The position numbers and the translations under genes are program-made. DNA of 64,000 nucleotides from an uncultured Psychroserpens sp. (GTDB taxonomy: Bacteria > Bacteroidota > Bacteroidia > Flavobacteriales > Flavobacteriaceae), in the NCBI RefSeq assembly GCF_947503375.1, contig NZ_CANNDQ010000005.1:124001-188000 (forward strand), written 5' to 3'. Positions 50,319-59,704 of the stretch are shown here, piece after piece. The stretch's first letter is position 1, and the number at the start of each line of letters is the position of its first letter. Under the pieces are notes generated by a model. It made no database searches. It saw nothing but the letters and a program-made list of their open reading frames with translations, and was not told the DNA's origin.

Positions 50319-51599
50319 TTACCATTCATTGATTTTGTTACTATCTAATTTCACAAAGATAAATAGTAGTATTGTAAATCCCCAAAGTCCAGAGCCACCA
50401 TAGCTAAAAAAGGGGAGAGGGATACCTACCGTTGGAATTAATCCCATTACCATGCCTGTATTTATAGTAAAATGGATGAACAATATTGAGGCAACTCCAT
50501 AACCATAAACACGGCTAAATTGTGATTTTTGTGATTCGGCTAGAAAGAGTACACGTATGATCAAGGCCATGAATAGAATAACAACAAATGTACTACCTAA
50601 AAATCCCCATTCTTCACCTACGGTACTAAATATATAATCGGTATGCTGCTCTGGCACAAACTTCCCAGTAGTTCGGGTTCCTTGTAAAAATCCTTTTCCA
50701 TAGAGACCTCCTGAGCTTATCGCTTTTTCAGATTGAATAAGGTTGTAAGCTTCTTCTTTTTTCATTTGCTCAAGCTTTAAAGGGTCTTTTTCAAGGCGTA
50801 GCCATAAACTAATTCTGTTTTGCTGGTGAACTTTTAATCCGTGTTGGTAAAAAAGCTTTACACCATAAGAAAAAGAAATACTTATTAAAAGGATAACAAT
50901 AGATTGCACCAAAGAAAATTGTTTTTTCCGTTTAAAAAAATAAACGCCAAAGATCACAATTGTCACTATTGCAGCAGTAATTAGGATGCCAAATTTTAAA
51001 GCAAGTACTGCAAGTATAATAGTGGATAATGCTATCGCTAAATAGATTTGCTGTAAACCTTCTCTGTAGAAAACAAAAAAGAAGGAAGCGTAAACTAATG
51101 TACTACCAGCATCATTTTGCAATAAGATTAGTACAGCAGGAACAATAATTATAGCTATAGCTTTAAGCTGATCTTTTAACGTATTCATGTTAGTTTGAAG
51201 ATCACTCATATATTTAGCTACTGCTAAGGCGGTTGCAAATTTTGCAAATTCACTAGGTTGTATTGTCATACTGCCAATGCCATACCAGGATCTGGCACCA
51301 TTAACGTCTTTTCCAAAAATGAATAAACCCACGAGTGATAACATCGCTACAATATATATGATGCTTGCAAAGCGTTCATAAAATTTTGCTTCAACAGATA
51401 GAATCAATAGTATCAAGACAAACGTTAGACCGAGAAAAACAAGATGTTTTCCGTAAAGTTGATTCATGTCAAAATAGCTTTCTATTTCTCCTACATGAGA
51501 AGCAGACATAATATTTAGCCACCCAAAAACGACTAACAATAAAAACAGAATAATAGTAATCCAATCAAATCTAAATCCTCTATGGTTTTCTCTATTCAT
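50319..51599 (-). CDS. rodA: Rod shape-determining protein RodA (SEDS glycosyltransferase)
   Basis: RodA polymerises lipid II into glycan strands for cell elongation, together with PBP2. The 426-residue protein has about ten helices and SEDS motifs: VNGARSWYGIGSMTIQPSEF near 108-127, TDYIFSTVGEEWGFLGS near 315 and TVGIPLPFFSYGGSG near 390. It is the last gene of the mreB-mreC-mreD-mrdA-rodA operon, 2 bases after mrdA. Also called mrdB. Confidence 0.96.
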   Translation of the reverse strand: MNRENHRGFRFDWITIILFLLLVVFGWLNIMSASHVGEIESYFDMNQLYGKHLVFLGLTFVLILLILSVEAKFYERFASIIYIVAMLSLVGLFIFGKDVNGARSWYGIGSMTIQPSEFAKFATALAVAKYMSDLQTNMNTLKDQLKAIAIIIVPAVLILLQNDAGSTLVYASFFFVFYREGLQQIYLAIALSTIILAVLALKFGILITAAIVTIVIFGVYFFKRKKQFSLVQSIVILLISISFSYGVKLFYQHGLKVHQQNRISLWLRLEKDPLKLEQMKKEEAYNLIQSEKAISSGGLYGKGFLQGTRTTGKFVPEQHTDYIFSTVGEEWGFLGSTFVVILFMALIIRVLFLAESQKSQFSRVYGYGVASILFIHFTINTGMVMGLIPTVGIPLPFFSYGGSGLWGFTILLFIFVKLDSNKINEW

Positions 51600-51601
51600 A
51601 A

Positions 51602-53590
51602 TTATTGATTTGAAGTGTTTTGATCTATTCGTATTGAACTGTTTTGAATATCTTTGTCTTCAGAATTATTAATGTTCTCTGTTTTGTGAATATTAACTTT
51701 ATCTATGAGTTGTAAGGTTGTTTCTCCATTGATTTTAAATGGCTCGCCAGAATAAGGCTTTGCATATTCATTCTCTAGGCTATGTGTTAAGATCCAATTC
51801 TCCATATCAGTTCTTGTGATTTCACCTTTGAGATACTTTTCAATCATTAAACTTGCCATTCGGCCAGCAAAACGGCTTCCCCAATATCCATTTTCTACAA
51901 AAACTGCAATAGCTATTTTTGGGTTGTCTTTAGGAGCAAAAGCAACAAAAATAGAATGATCGGTCAATTGTGTCTTTTGACCATCAATTTTCATGAAATT
52001 TTCTGCTGTACCTGTTTTCCCGCAAATCTCAATACCTGGAATTCTTAAAGTTGCGGCCGTTCCTTTATTATACACATCAAACATGCCTTCTATTACAGGC
52101 TCAAAATGCCTCTTATCTATAGTTGTATACTTTGGGGTTGTATACTTGCTTGGAATGGTATCATCCTCAATTCCCTTTATGATATGAGGTGTGTAATAAT
52201 AACCACGATTCCCAATTGCAGCAGCCATATTTGCAAGTTGTATCGGAGTGGCTTCTACTTCACCTTGACCAATAGCATTAGATACTATATAGGTTGAGCC
52301 CCAACGATTGTCACCATAGGCTTTGTCATAATAATCTCCATCAGGTATACGTCCTGGACGACCTACTTGAAGATCATAACCCAGAAAATTGCCTAAACCA
52401 AAACTTTTAGCATGATCAGCCCAAATATTCATAGCTTCTCCAGCATCATCATAATTATCAATAATTCTTCGGTAGATATTTACAAAATAGGCATTACAAG
52501 ACTGCGCTATTCCATTATTCATATCTACAGGACTTTTGTGATGATGGCATCCTGTGAGTCGTCTACTACCATAATAGTAACCCATTCTACAAGCTACTTT
52601 GTCGTTTGTGTCTACTACACCTTCTTGTAGTCCAATTAATGCATTGATGACTTTAAATGGAGATCCTGGAGGGTATTGAGCTTGTAAGCCTCTGTCAAAT
52701 AATGGTTTAGCTATACTGTCTCGAAATAATTTTGTAAAATTTTTAGAGCGTCCTCTACCAACCAATATATTCGGATTGTAACTTGGGGCAGAAACTAAAG
52801 CAAGAATTTCACCATTACTTGGATCTATAGCAACAATACCACCTCTTTTGTGAGTCATGAGCAATTCACCATACTGTTGAAGTTCTGAATCAATAGTGAT
52901 AGTAATGTCTTTTCCAGGTTGAGGCAATGTATCAAATTTTCCTTCTTTATAAGGACCAATATTTTTATTAAATCGGTCTTTTTGAATAAATTTGATGCCC
53001 TTTACACCTCTTAAAACTTTCTCATAAGATAATTCTACTCCTTGTTTACCTATGAGGTCACCCATTTTATAATAGGGTTCTTTTTCAATAATTCTTCTAT
53101 TGACTTCTCCAATATCACCTAGAACATTAGCTCCTATGGTGGTCTGATAATCTCTTAACGAACGCTTTTGAATATAGAAACCTTCAAATTTTCGCATTTT
53201 TTCTTGTAATACTGCGTAATCTTTTTTTGATAATTGAGGTACAAAAACTGAAGGTAACCGCGGTGAGTAATTTTTAGCTCTTTCAAATTTCTTCTGGTAA
53301 TCTTCTTTGGTGATTTTTAAAAGATTACAAAACTCTGCTAATTGAGTGTCGTTGAGTGGTTCAACTTCTCTTGGAATAACCATTACATCATAAGACGGTT
53401 GATTGGCAACTAAGAGTTTTCCGTTTCTATCATATACATAACCGCGTTTAGGATAGTCGTAAACCTTTCTTATGGCATTATCTTCAAATAAGCTATAGGC
53501 TTCTTTGTTGTAAACTTGCAGATAAAATAATCGAGCTATAAATAAAAGCCCTACTGTAATTACTGTTAATAAAAGTAAAAGTTTTCTCAT
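51602..53590 (-). CDS. mrdA: Penicillin-binding protein 2 (transpeptidase)
   Basis: PBP2 cross-links peptidoglycan in elongation, paired with RodA. The 662-residue protein has one N-terminal helix (LLLLTVITVGLLFIARLFYL), a pedestal domain and a transpeptidase domain with all three motifs: PPGSPFKV (Ser-x2-Lys) near 310, QSCNAYF (SxN) near 363, and CGKTGTAENF (KTG) near 525. A short polar tail (about 615-662) follows. It overlaps mreD by 4 bases. Confidence 0.97.
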   Translation of the reverse strand: MRKLLLLLTVITVGLLFIARLFYLQVYNKEAYSLFEDNAIRKVYDYPKRGYVYDRNGKLLVANQPSYDVMVIPREVEPLNDTQLAEFCNLLKITKEDYQKKFERAKNYSPRLPSVFVPQLSKKDYAVLQEKMRKFEGFYIQKRSLRDYQTTIGANVLGDIGEVNRRIIEKEPYYKMGDLIGKQGVELSYEKVLRGVKGIKFIQKDRFNKNIGPYKEGKFDTLPQPGKDITITIDSELQQYGELLMTHKRGGIVAIDPSNGEILALVSAPSYNPNILVGRGRSKNFTKLFRDSIAKPLFDRGLQAQYPPGSPFKVINALIGLQEGVVDTNDKVACRMGYYYGSRRLTGCHHHKSPVDMNNGIAQSCNAYFVNIYRRIIDNYDDAGEAMNIWADHAKSFGLGNFLGYDLQVGRPGRIPDGDYYDKAYGDNRWGSTYIVSNAIGQGEVEATPIQLANMAAAIGNRGYYYTPHIIKGIEDDTIPSKYTTPKYTTIDKRHFEPVIEGMFDVYNKGTAATLRIPGIEICGKTGTAENFMKIDGQKTQLTDHSIFVAFAPKDNPKIAIAVFVENGYWGSRFAGRMASLMIEKYLKGEITRTDMENWILTHSLENEYAKPYSGEPFKINGETTLQLIDKVNIHKTENINNSEDKDIQNSSIRIDQNTSNQ

Positions 53591-54093
53591 CGCTGCTTGT
53601 TACTAAAGAGTATAGAAATCAATATACAGAGTATAATGGTGAAAATACTTGAAAATAACGTCTTCTGTAATATTAAAATTATGTTAGAAATGTTAAAAAC
53701 CTCTAGCAAGAACATAACAAAGTGATGAATTACTGTTAAGATTGAAAAGTAAATGATACGGTTACCAAATTCTGTATTATTGAATTTAATATTTTGATGC
53801 TCGTAAATCATTCCAAACGTAAACTTTAAAACGGCAGGTCTTATGAAAGCAATAGTAACACAAGCCGCTGCATTAACACCTCCTGAGTCTGAAAAAATGT
53901 CTACAAATAACCCTAACATAAAACTTAAAAATAGAAATAATGTACGGTTATTGTTCACAGGAAAGAGTAAAATAAATAAGATATAAGGGTAAGGGTTTAT
54001 ATAACCCATGAAATTGATATTATTGAATATCAATACCTGTGCTAATATTAGCACAATAAACCTTAAAATGCTATTGAAGTTAAGGCTATTCAT
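53587..54093 (-). CDS. mreD: Rod shape-determining protein MreD
   Basis: The 168-residue membrane protein has about five helices (for example FIVLILAQVLIFNNINFMGY, PYPYILFILLFPV and LFLFLSFMLGLFVDIFSDS, the last with the family's GLFxDxF-like motif). MreD is weakly conserved; the call rests on these and on its position between mreC (8-base overlap) and mrdA (4-base overlap). Confidence 0.92.
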   Translation of the reverse strand: MNSLNFNSILRFIVLILAQVLIFNNINFMGYINPYPYILFILLFPVNNNRTLFLFLSFMLGLFVDIFSDSGGVNAAACVTIAFIRPAVLKFTFGMIYEHQNIKFNNTEFGNRIIYFSILTVIHHFVMFLLEVFNISNIILILQKTLFSSIFTIILCILISILFSNKQR

Positions 54094-54913
54094 TTATTGG
54101 ATTTTCTAATTGTTTTATCTCTTCAATATCTAGATTTTCAATGATATAGACATGAGATAAGTTTGTCATGTCATTAAATAGTTTAATGTCAATAGTGTAA
54201 GTGTCTCCACTAATATCTAATACAAAACTATTAACAGTACCTATAGGAACACCTTGAGGGAAAATAGAAGATTGTCCTCCAGTAACAATAGTATCACCTT
54301 CTTTGACAGGAGCAAATTTTGAAATATCAGTTAATTGAACAATAGCCGATGATTTAGCGTCCCATTCTAATGAACCAATATGTGTAGTAGTTTTTAATTG
54401 TGCATTTATTCTACTCTTGGTATTTAAAATTGAAAGTACTCTAGCATAACCCTTTGAAGTATTATCAATAATACCAACAATACCTTTTGAGGTGATTACG
54501 GCTAAATCTTCTTTAACACCATTTTTTTCGCCTTTATTGAGCGTTAAATAATTTTTTGATGAAGCATAGTTATTATTGATAACTTTAGCTGATTGAATTC
54601 TATAACGACCGCCATATGTTATGGTGTCAATTTTTGCCGCTAACACTGTTGAAGAATCTAAACTGTTTAAAATTTGTGAACGCAACTTATTGTTTTCTTC
54701 AATAAGAATTTCGTTTTGCGTCTTTAAATCAAAATAATTTGAAACATTACTAGCACTTTGATAGATACCTCCAGTCAAAAAATTTGCTGAATTAATAAAC
54801 TTGCTTTTGTGATATGTGTGCGATTGAATGGTTAATGCTATCGAAATACTAAACAACAGAAGAAACAAAAGGGAGGTTTTGTTTCTAATGACAAAGTTTA
54901 TGATCTGTTGCAT
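54086..54913 (-). CDS. mreC: Rod shape-determining protein MreC
   Basis: The 275-residue protein has a short cytoplasmic start, one membrane helix (about 13-29), a coiled-coil (about 55-85, NYFDLKTQNEILIEENNKLR) and the periplasmic beta domains with LTLNKGEKNGVKEDLAVIT and IVTGGQSSIFPQGVPIGTV. It links cytoplasmic MreB filaments to the wall enzymes. It lies between mreB (19 bases) and mreD (overlap). Confidence 0.96.
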   Translation of the reverse strand: MQQIINFVIRNKTSLLFLLLFSISIALTIQSHTYHKSKFINSANFLTGGIYQSASNVSNYFDLKTQNEILIEENNKLRSQILNSLDSSTVLAAKIDTITYGGRYRIQSAKVINNNYASSKNYLTLNKGEKNGVKEDLAVITSKGIVGIIDNTSKGYARVLSILNTKSRINAQLKTTTHIGSLEWDAKSSAIVQLTDISKFAPVKEGDTIVTGGQSSIFPQGVPIGTVNSFVLDISGDTYTIDIKLFNDMTNLSHVYIIENLDIEEIKQLENPINE

Positions 54914-54932
54914 GTTGCGTAGGTATTCTCAG

Positions 54933-55961
54933 TTATTTAATCAATACACTTTTAAATTTTGGAAGGTTCTTAAGTGTAATCCCTGTACCGCGTACAACAG
55001 CTCTTAATGGATCTTCAGCGATATAGACAGGAAGATCTGTTTTCTGTGACAAACGTTTATCTAAGCCTCTTAACATAGATCCTCCACCGGCTAAATAAAT
55101 ACCAGTGTTGTATATGTCTGCCGCTAACTCAGGTGGTGTTTGTGACAGAGTTTCCATTACCGAGTCTTCTATTCTCAAGATAGACTTGTCTAAAGCTTTA
55201 GCGATCTCACGATACGAAATTTGAACTTGTTTTGGTTTTCCTGTCAACAAATCTCGACCTTGAACGCTCATTTCTTCAGGAGGGAGATCTAAGTCTTCTG
55301 TTGCAGCACCTATTTGAATCTTTATTTTTTCTGCGGTTCGATCTCCTACATAAAGATTGTGTTGAGTACGCATGTAATAAATAATATCATTTGTAAACAC
55401 ATCACCAGCTACTTTTACTGATTTGTCACAAACAATTCCGCCAAGAGCAATAACAGCAATCTCAGTTGTACCACCACCAATATCAACAATCATATTTCCT
55501 TTTGGTTGCATGATATCTATGCCAATACCAATGGCGGCGGCCATTGGCTCATGAATTAAATAGACCTCTTTTCCATTAACACGCTCACATGATTCTTTTA
55601 CGGCCCGCATTTCTACTTCAGTAATACCTGAAGGAATACAAACTACCATTCGTAATGCTGGTGTAAACAGTTTTTTCTTTAAAGCAGGAATATTTTTAAT
55701 AAACATGCTAATCATTTGTTCTGAAGCATCAAAATCTGCAATCACGCCATCTTTTAAAGGTCTAATCGTTTTAATGTTTTCATGAGTTTTACCTTGCATC
55801 ATGTTGGCTTCTTTACCAACAGCAATTATTTTTCCAGAAATTCTATCTCTTGCAACTATAGATGGACTATCGACAACCACTTTGTCGTTGTGGATAATAA
55901 GGGTGTTAGCAGTTCCTAAATCTATGGCTATTTCTTCGGTTAAGAAATCAAAAAATCCCAT
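54933..55961 (-). CDS. mreB: Rod shape-determining actin homologue MreB
   Basis: MreB forms membrane-bound filaments that guide the elongation machinery. The 342-residue protein has the actin-fold phosphate loops IAIDLGTANTLI near residue 12 and VDIGGGTTEIAVI near 158, the ATP-binding IYLAGGGSMLRGLDKRL near 287, and HEPMAAAIGIGID. The N-terminal GFFDFLTEEIAI is the usual short membrane-binding start. It opens the rod operon; no good TAnnTTTG box is seen upstream, though a 7/8 match (TACATTTA) lies in the 215-base gap. Confidence 0.98.
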   Translation of the reverse strand: MGFFDFLTEEIAIDLGTANTLIIHNDKVVVDSPSIVARDRISGKIIAVGKEANMMQGKTHENIKTIRPLKDGVIADFDASEQMISMFIKNIPALKKKLFTPALRMVVCIPSGITEVEMRAVKESCERVNGKEVYLIHEPMAAAIGIGIDIMQPKGNMIVDIGGGTTEIAVIALGGIVCDKSVKVAGDVFTNDIIYYMRTQHNLYVGDRTAEKIKIQIGAATEDLDLPPEEMSVQGRDLLTGKPKQVQISYREIAKALDKSILRIEDSVMETLSQTPPELAADIYNTGIYLAGGGSMLRGLDKRLSQKTDLPVYIAEDPLRAVVRGTGITLKNLPKFKSVLIK

Positions 55962-56176
55962 TCGTTATTCTAATATTTTGAGGTCGTTGTTATACTAAGT
56001 TTTTGGTCTTTTGTAAATGTAGTAAAACTTACCTAATATTAAGGTTTATTTCTATTTCAATTTACATGAAAGTTAAGTGATCAACTTTTTACATTTAAAC
56101 GTTTATTTTTTGGCTTTGGATGTTTGATTTGAAAATTTATTTTACAAATTAAAACAATTAAGGGTTCAGTTTTGAC

Positions 56177-57709
56177 CTAATGTTTGAAATGACGCGTTCC
56201 TGTCATTACCATTGCCAAATTATTTGCGTTGCAATAATCAATGGTTAGTTGATCTTTTATAGAGCCTCCAGGTTGTATAACAGCTGTGATGCCAGCATTA
56301 TCTGCAATTTCCACACAATCCGGAAACGGAAAAAAGGCATCACTAGCCATAACAGCACCTTTCAAGTCAAAATTAAATGATTGCGCTTTGTGTATAGCTT
56401 GATTCAATGCGTCTACACGACTCGTTTGCCCAGTACCACTTGCACATAGCTGTTTGTTCTTTGCTAAAACTATGGTGTTAGATTTGGTATGCTTGCAAAT
56501 TTTTGATGCAAATATTAAATCTTCTAATTCGTTAGCCGTAGGTTTTGTGTCAGTTGCATTGGTTAAACCTTCAAGGTGATCTGTTTTATTATCTTTATCT
56601 TGAACTAATATTCCATTTAGGCATGTTCTAACTGTGGTTTGAGAGAACTCTACATCCTTAAGTATTAATAAGATTCTATTTTTCTTTCCTTTTAAGATTT
56701 CAATAGCATTTGCGGAGAATGAAGGCGCAATAACTACTTCACAAAATAACGAATGAATTGCTTCTGCAGTGGCTTTATCTATTTCTGTATTTGCAATCAA
56801 AATACCACCAAATGCTGAAACAGGATCTCCTGCTAGCGCATCAACATAGGCTTGGTAGATGGACTTTCGTTGAGCAAAACCACAAGCATTATTATGCTTT
56901 AAAATGGCAAACGTAGGCGCTTCTCCTTTGAACTCATTCATCAAATTAACAGCTGCATCAACATCTAGAAGATTGTTGTAACTTAATTCCTTTCCGTGGA
57001 GTTTAGTGAATATTTCATCAAAATTCCCAAAGAAAAACCCGCGTTGATGAGGGTTTTCGCCGTAACGCAAAACTTTACCATTGGTTTCGCTAATTTTAAG
57101 CGAGGCAATTAGGTGATCGGCATTAAAATAATTGAAAATAGCTGAGTCGTAATGAGATGATACATTAAAGGCTTTAGCAGCAAAATGCTTTCTATCTTCT
57201 TCAGATGTTTCCCCATTTTTAGATTTTAGTAGCTCTAAAAACTCTGAATAGTCTTCAACAGATGATACACAAGTTACATCTGCATAATTTTTTGCTGCTG
57301 CTCTAATTAGTGAAATACCACCAATATCAATCTTTTCAATAATATCTTGGTTAGATGCGCCTGAGGCTACTGTTTTTTCAAAAGGGTATAAATCTACGAT
57401 AACCAGATCAATTTGAGGAATATCGAAATCCACCAACTCTTCAATGTCACTTTCGTTATTTTGACGATTTAAAATACCTCCAAAGACCTTTGGGTGTAAT
57501 GTTTTAACACGACCACCTAGTATAGAAGGGTAAGAGGTTACATCTTCTACAGGAACAACCTCAATTCCTAGGTCTTTAATAAATTTTTCGGTACCTCCTG
57601 TAGAATAAATGGTTACGTTTTGTGCATCAAGTTGTTTGGCAATTGGCGCTAATCCTTCTTTGCTAAATACTGAAATTAATGCAGATTTAATGGTTTTGTT
57701 GTTGCTCAT
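56177..57709 (-). CDS. purH: Bifunctional AICAR formyltransferase/IMP cyclohydrolase
   Basis: PurH carries out the last two steps of IMP synthesis. The 510-residue protein has the IMP cyclohydrolase part (about 1-195, with STGGTEKFI, SYPSILGGRVKTLHPKVFGG and DLYPFEKTV) and the formyltransferase part (about 196-510, with LRYGENPHQRG, KHNNACGFA and SGTGQTSRVDA, then SDAFFPFPD). The catalytic Lys-His pair lies in LKHNNACG near 267. Length is normal. It stands upstream of mreB on the same strand, 215 bases away, and is probably a separate transcript. Confidence 0.97.
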   Translation of the reverse strand: MSNNKTIKSALISVFSKEGLAPIAKQLDAQNVTIYSTGGTEKFIKDLGIEVVPVEDVTSYPSILGGRVKTLHPKVFGGILNRQNNESDIEELVDFDIPQIDLVIVDLYPFEKTVASGASNQDIIEKIDIGGISLIRAAAKNYADVTCVSSVEDYSEFLELLKSKNGETSEEDRKHFAAKAFNVSSHYDSAIFNYFNADHLIASLKISETNGKVLRYGENPHQRGFFFGNFDEIFTKLHGKELSYNNLLDVDAAVNLMNEFKGEAPTFAILKHNNACGFAQRKSIYQAYVDALAGDPVSAFGGILIANTEIDKATAEAIHSLFCEVVIAPSFSANAIEILKGKKNRILLILKDVEFSQTTVRTCLNGILVQDKDNKTDHLEGLTNATDTKPTANELEDLIFASKICKHTKSNTIVLAKNKQLCASGTGQTSRVDALNQAIHKAQSFNFDLKGAVMASDAFFPFPDCVEIADNAGITAVIQPGGSIKDQLTIDYCNANNLAMVMTGTRHFKH

Positions 57710-57838
57710 TATTGTGTTGTTGTGTTGGTATTTCTTTATAAGAAACGATATTGAAAAAAATAAAGCTCAAAAATACATAATATCAAGAGTTATTATAAGT
57801 TCAAAAGATAGTTTATTTAAGTTTTTTGTAACAATAAA

Positions 57839-57867
57839 TTGTTGAAAACGTCCTATCTTTATATTTG
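57839..57867 (+). promoter_or_regulatory. Flavobacterial sigma-A promoter of the ABC permease gene
   Basis: TTG at 57839-57841 is followed by 18 bases and then TATATTTG at 57860-57867, both matching the consensus TTG-N17-23-TAnnTTTG. The ATG follows 20 bases later. Confidence 0.75.
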
Positions 57868-57887
57868 CCAAAATCTAAGCCAATTTC

Positions 57888-59141
57888 ATGCTCGTTTATC
57901 TGAGGTTATTCAAAGAGAGTTTTTCGTTCGCCATTAATGCGTTACGCAATAATAAGCTTAGAACATTCTTATCTCTTTTGGGTATTACTATTGGTATTTT
58001 TTCCATTATTGCAGTTTTGGCTGCTGTTGATTCTTTAGATAGAAATATCAAAGAAAAACTAAGTGGTTTAGAAAGCAACACCATGTATCTGGCTAAATTT
58101 TCTTTTGCTCCAACAACTGTTCCTCGATGGAAACGTTTGCAATTTCCCGAAGTGTCTTATGATGAATATAAGCATTTAAAATCGTCTCTAACTGATGCAG
58201 AGCATGTGGCATATCAACTATTTGTTAGGAGAGAAACTATTCGTTATGAGTCAAAATCTGTAAGTAGTGTTAATACTGTAGTTGTAAGTCATGAATTTGA
58301 TGATATTCAAGCGCTTGATTTTTCAAAAGGGAGATTTTATAATGAATCAGAATCTAACTCTGGTAAGCCAGTTATTGTAATAGGAGATGAAATTGCCAAT
58401 ACACTTTTTGGTGATTTTGATCCAATAGGAAAAAAGGTAAGGCTCTATGGCCAGAAATTTACTGTCATAGGTGTTGTTAGTAAACAAGGCTCTGGTTTGT
58501 TTGGAGATAGTAATGACATTTCAATTTTTCTTCCTGCAAATTATGTAAGAAACCGTTATGGTGATAATAACTCAAATATGAATCATATTATCATTATCAA
58601 ACCGAAAGATGGATCAGATGTTGATGAGTTGAAGGCAGATGTGGTTCAAATCATAAGGAATAAAAGGGGTGTGAAAGCCGATGAAATAAATCCATTTTTT
58701 ATAAGTATAATTTCTGGATTGCAAGATGCGATAGATGAAATTATTAGTTTTATGAATGGAGTTGGATGGGTTATAAGTGGTTTTTCTCTTCTAGTTGGTG
58801 GTTTTGGTATTGCTAATATTATGTTCGTAAGTGTTAAAGAGCGAACTAACCTTATTGGTATTCAAAAGTCATTAGGAGCTAAAAACAGATTCATCTTATT
58901 TCAGTTTTTATTTGAAGCTGTAATTTTATCTATTCTTGGAGGTATCATAGGGATTATTTTAGTTTGGATACTAGCCATGATAGTCTCCACTTTGTCAGGA
59001 GATTTTGAATTTGTGTTATCAGTTTACAATATCTTTTTAGGATTTGCTCTATCTACACTAATTGGGTTGATATCTGGCGTTGTTCCTGCTGTTTCAGCCT
59101 CTAAATTAGATCCTGTTGAAGCTATTAGAACAGGAATGTAA
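57888..59141 (+). CDS. ABC transporter permease, MacB/FtsX type
   Basis: The 417-residue protein has the MacB layout: an N-terminal helix (about 25-45, LRTFLSLLGITIGIFSIIAV), a periplasmic MacB_PCD domain (about 46-270, with PVIVIGDEIANTLFGDFDPIG), and three C-terminal helices with the FtsX domain (about 290-410, SVKERTNLIGIQKSLGAKNR and PAVSASKLDPVEAIRTG). Such permeases work with a separate ATPase and an adaptor; neither lies nearby, so the partners must be elsewhere. Substrate unknown. Confidence 0.92.
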   Translation: MLVYLRLFKESFSFAINALRNNKLRTFLSLLGITIGIFSIIAVLAAVDSLDRNIKEKLSGLESNTMYLAKFSFAPTTVPRWKRLQFPEVSYDEYKHLKSSLTDAEHVAYQLFVRRETIRYESKSVSSVNTVVVSHEFDDIQALDFSKGRFYNESESNSGKPVIVIGDEIANTLFGDFDPIGKKVRLYGQKFTVIGVVSKQGSGLFGDSNDISIFLPANYVRNRYGDNNSNMNHIIIIKPKDGSDVDELKADVVQIIRNKRGVKADEINPFFISIISGLQDAIDEIISFMNGVGWVISGFSLLVGGFGIANIMFVSVKERTNLIGIQKSLGAKNRFILFQFLFEAVILSILGGIIGIILVWILAMIVSTLSGDFEFVLSVYNIFLGFALSTLIGLISGVVPAVSASKLDPVEAIRTGM

Positions 59142-59151
59142 TGGTGTTTTT

Positions 59152-59616
59152 TTAACTTAAAATCTTCGCTACCGTTTCACATACGAATTCTAAAAAGCGT
59201 TCGTCTTCTTCAGTAAATGGATCAGGTGTATTAGAATCAATATCTATTTGTCCAACGTTTTTCCCATTCACAAAAATTGGGATTACAATTTCTGCTTTTA
59301 CGGTAATACTGCATGCAATATAATTGTCTTGTGCAGACACATCTGGAACCACAAAATTTTTATTGGAAACAGCTACTTGTCCGCAAATACCTTTTCCAAA
59401 CGGAATAATTGTATGATCAGTTGGTTCGCCAACATAAGGGCCTAATTTAAGCTCATTTTTATTGCCGTTTTTGAAGTAAAAGCCTACCCAGTCGTAATGA
59501 GGCACATTTTCGTGTAAAATTTTACAAACCTGCAATAAGCAGTCGTCTAATTTTAATAAATGTCTTTTGTTAGAAAAAAGTTCTTCTATTTGTGGTTTGA
59601 GGGCATCAAAAGTCAT
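59152..59616 (-). CDS. GAF domain protein, probable free methionine-(R)-sulfoxide reductase
   Basis: The 154-residue protein is a single GAF domain of the YebR/fRMsr type: YDWVGFYFKNGNKNELKLGPY, FGKGICGQVAV, DNYIACSITVKAEIVIPIFVNGK and GQIDIDSNTPDPFTEEDERF. The Cys in GICG and the Cys in IACS fall where the family has active-site cysteines, and the Glu in KAEIVIP fits the substrate Glu. It would reduce free Met-R-sulfoxide in the cytoplasm with thioredoxin. Together with msrA (28029) it suggests broad Met-sulfoxide repair. A third family Cys is not seen, so activity is inferred. Confidence 0.85.
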   Translation of the reverse strand: MTFDALKPQIEELFSNKRHLLKLDDCLLQVCKILHENVPHYDWVGFYFKNGNKNELKLGPYVGEPTDHTIIPFGKGICGQVAVSNKNFVVPDVSAQDNYIACSITVKAEIVIPIFVNGKNVGQIDIDSNTPDPFTEEDERFLEFVCETVAKILS

Positions 59617-59704
59617 AAAGCTTAAAAATTTTGGTAAAAGTATTTAAAAAGTACCATTTCTAGATTCATTTTATATAATTTTAACGGAGTTAAATAGATA
59701 TTAT

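Noticed and set aside
55962..56176. 215-base gap between mreB and purH, considered for an RNA gene
   Set aside because: Only a weak 7/8 promoter match and a short AAAGTT/AACTTT inverted repeat are seen. Nothing that supports a distinct element.
57609..57845. 78-codon plus-strand frame at the purH start
   Set aside because: It overlaps the purH N-terminus in antisense, and its product is a low-complexity hydrophobic string. The true plus-strand gene begins at 57888.
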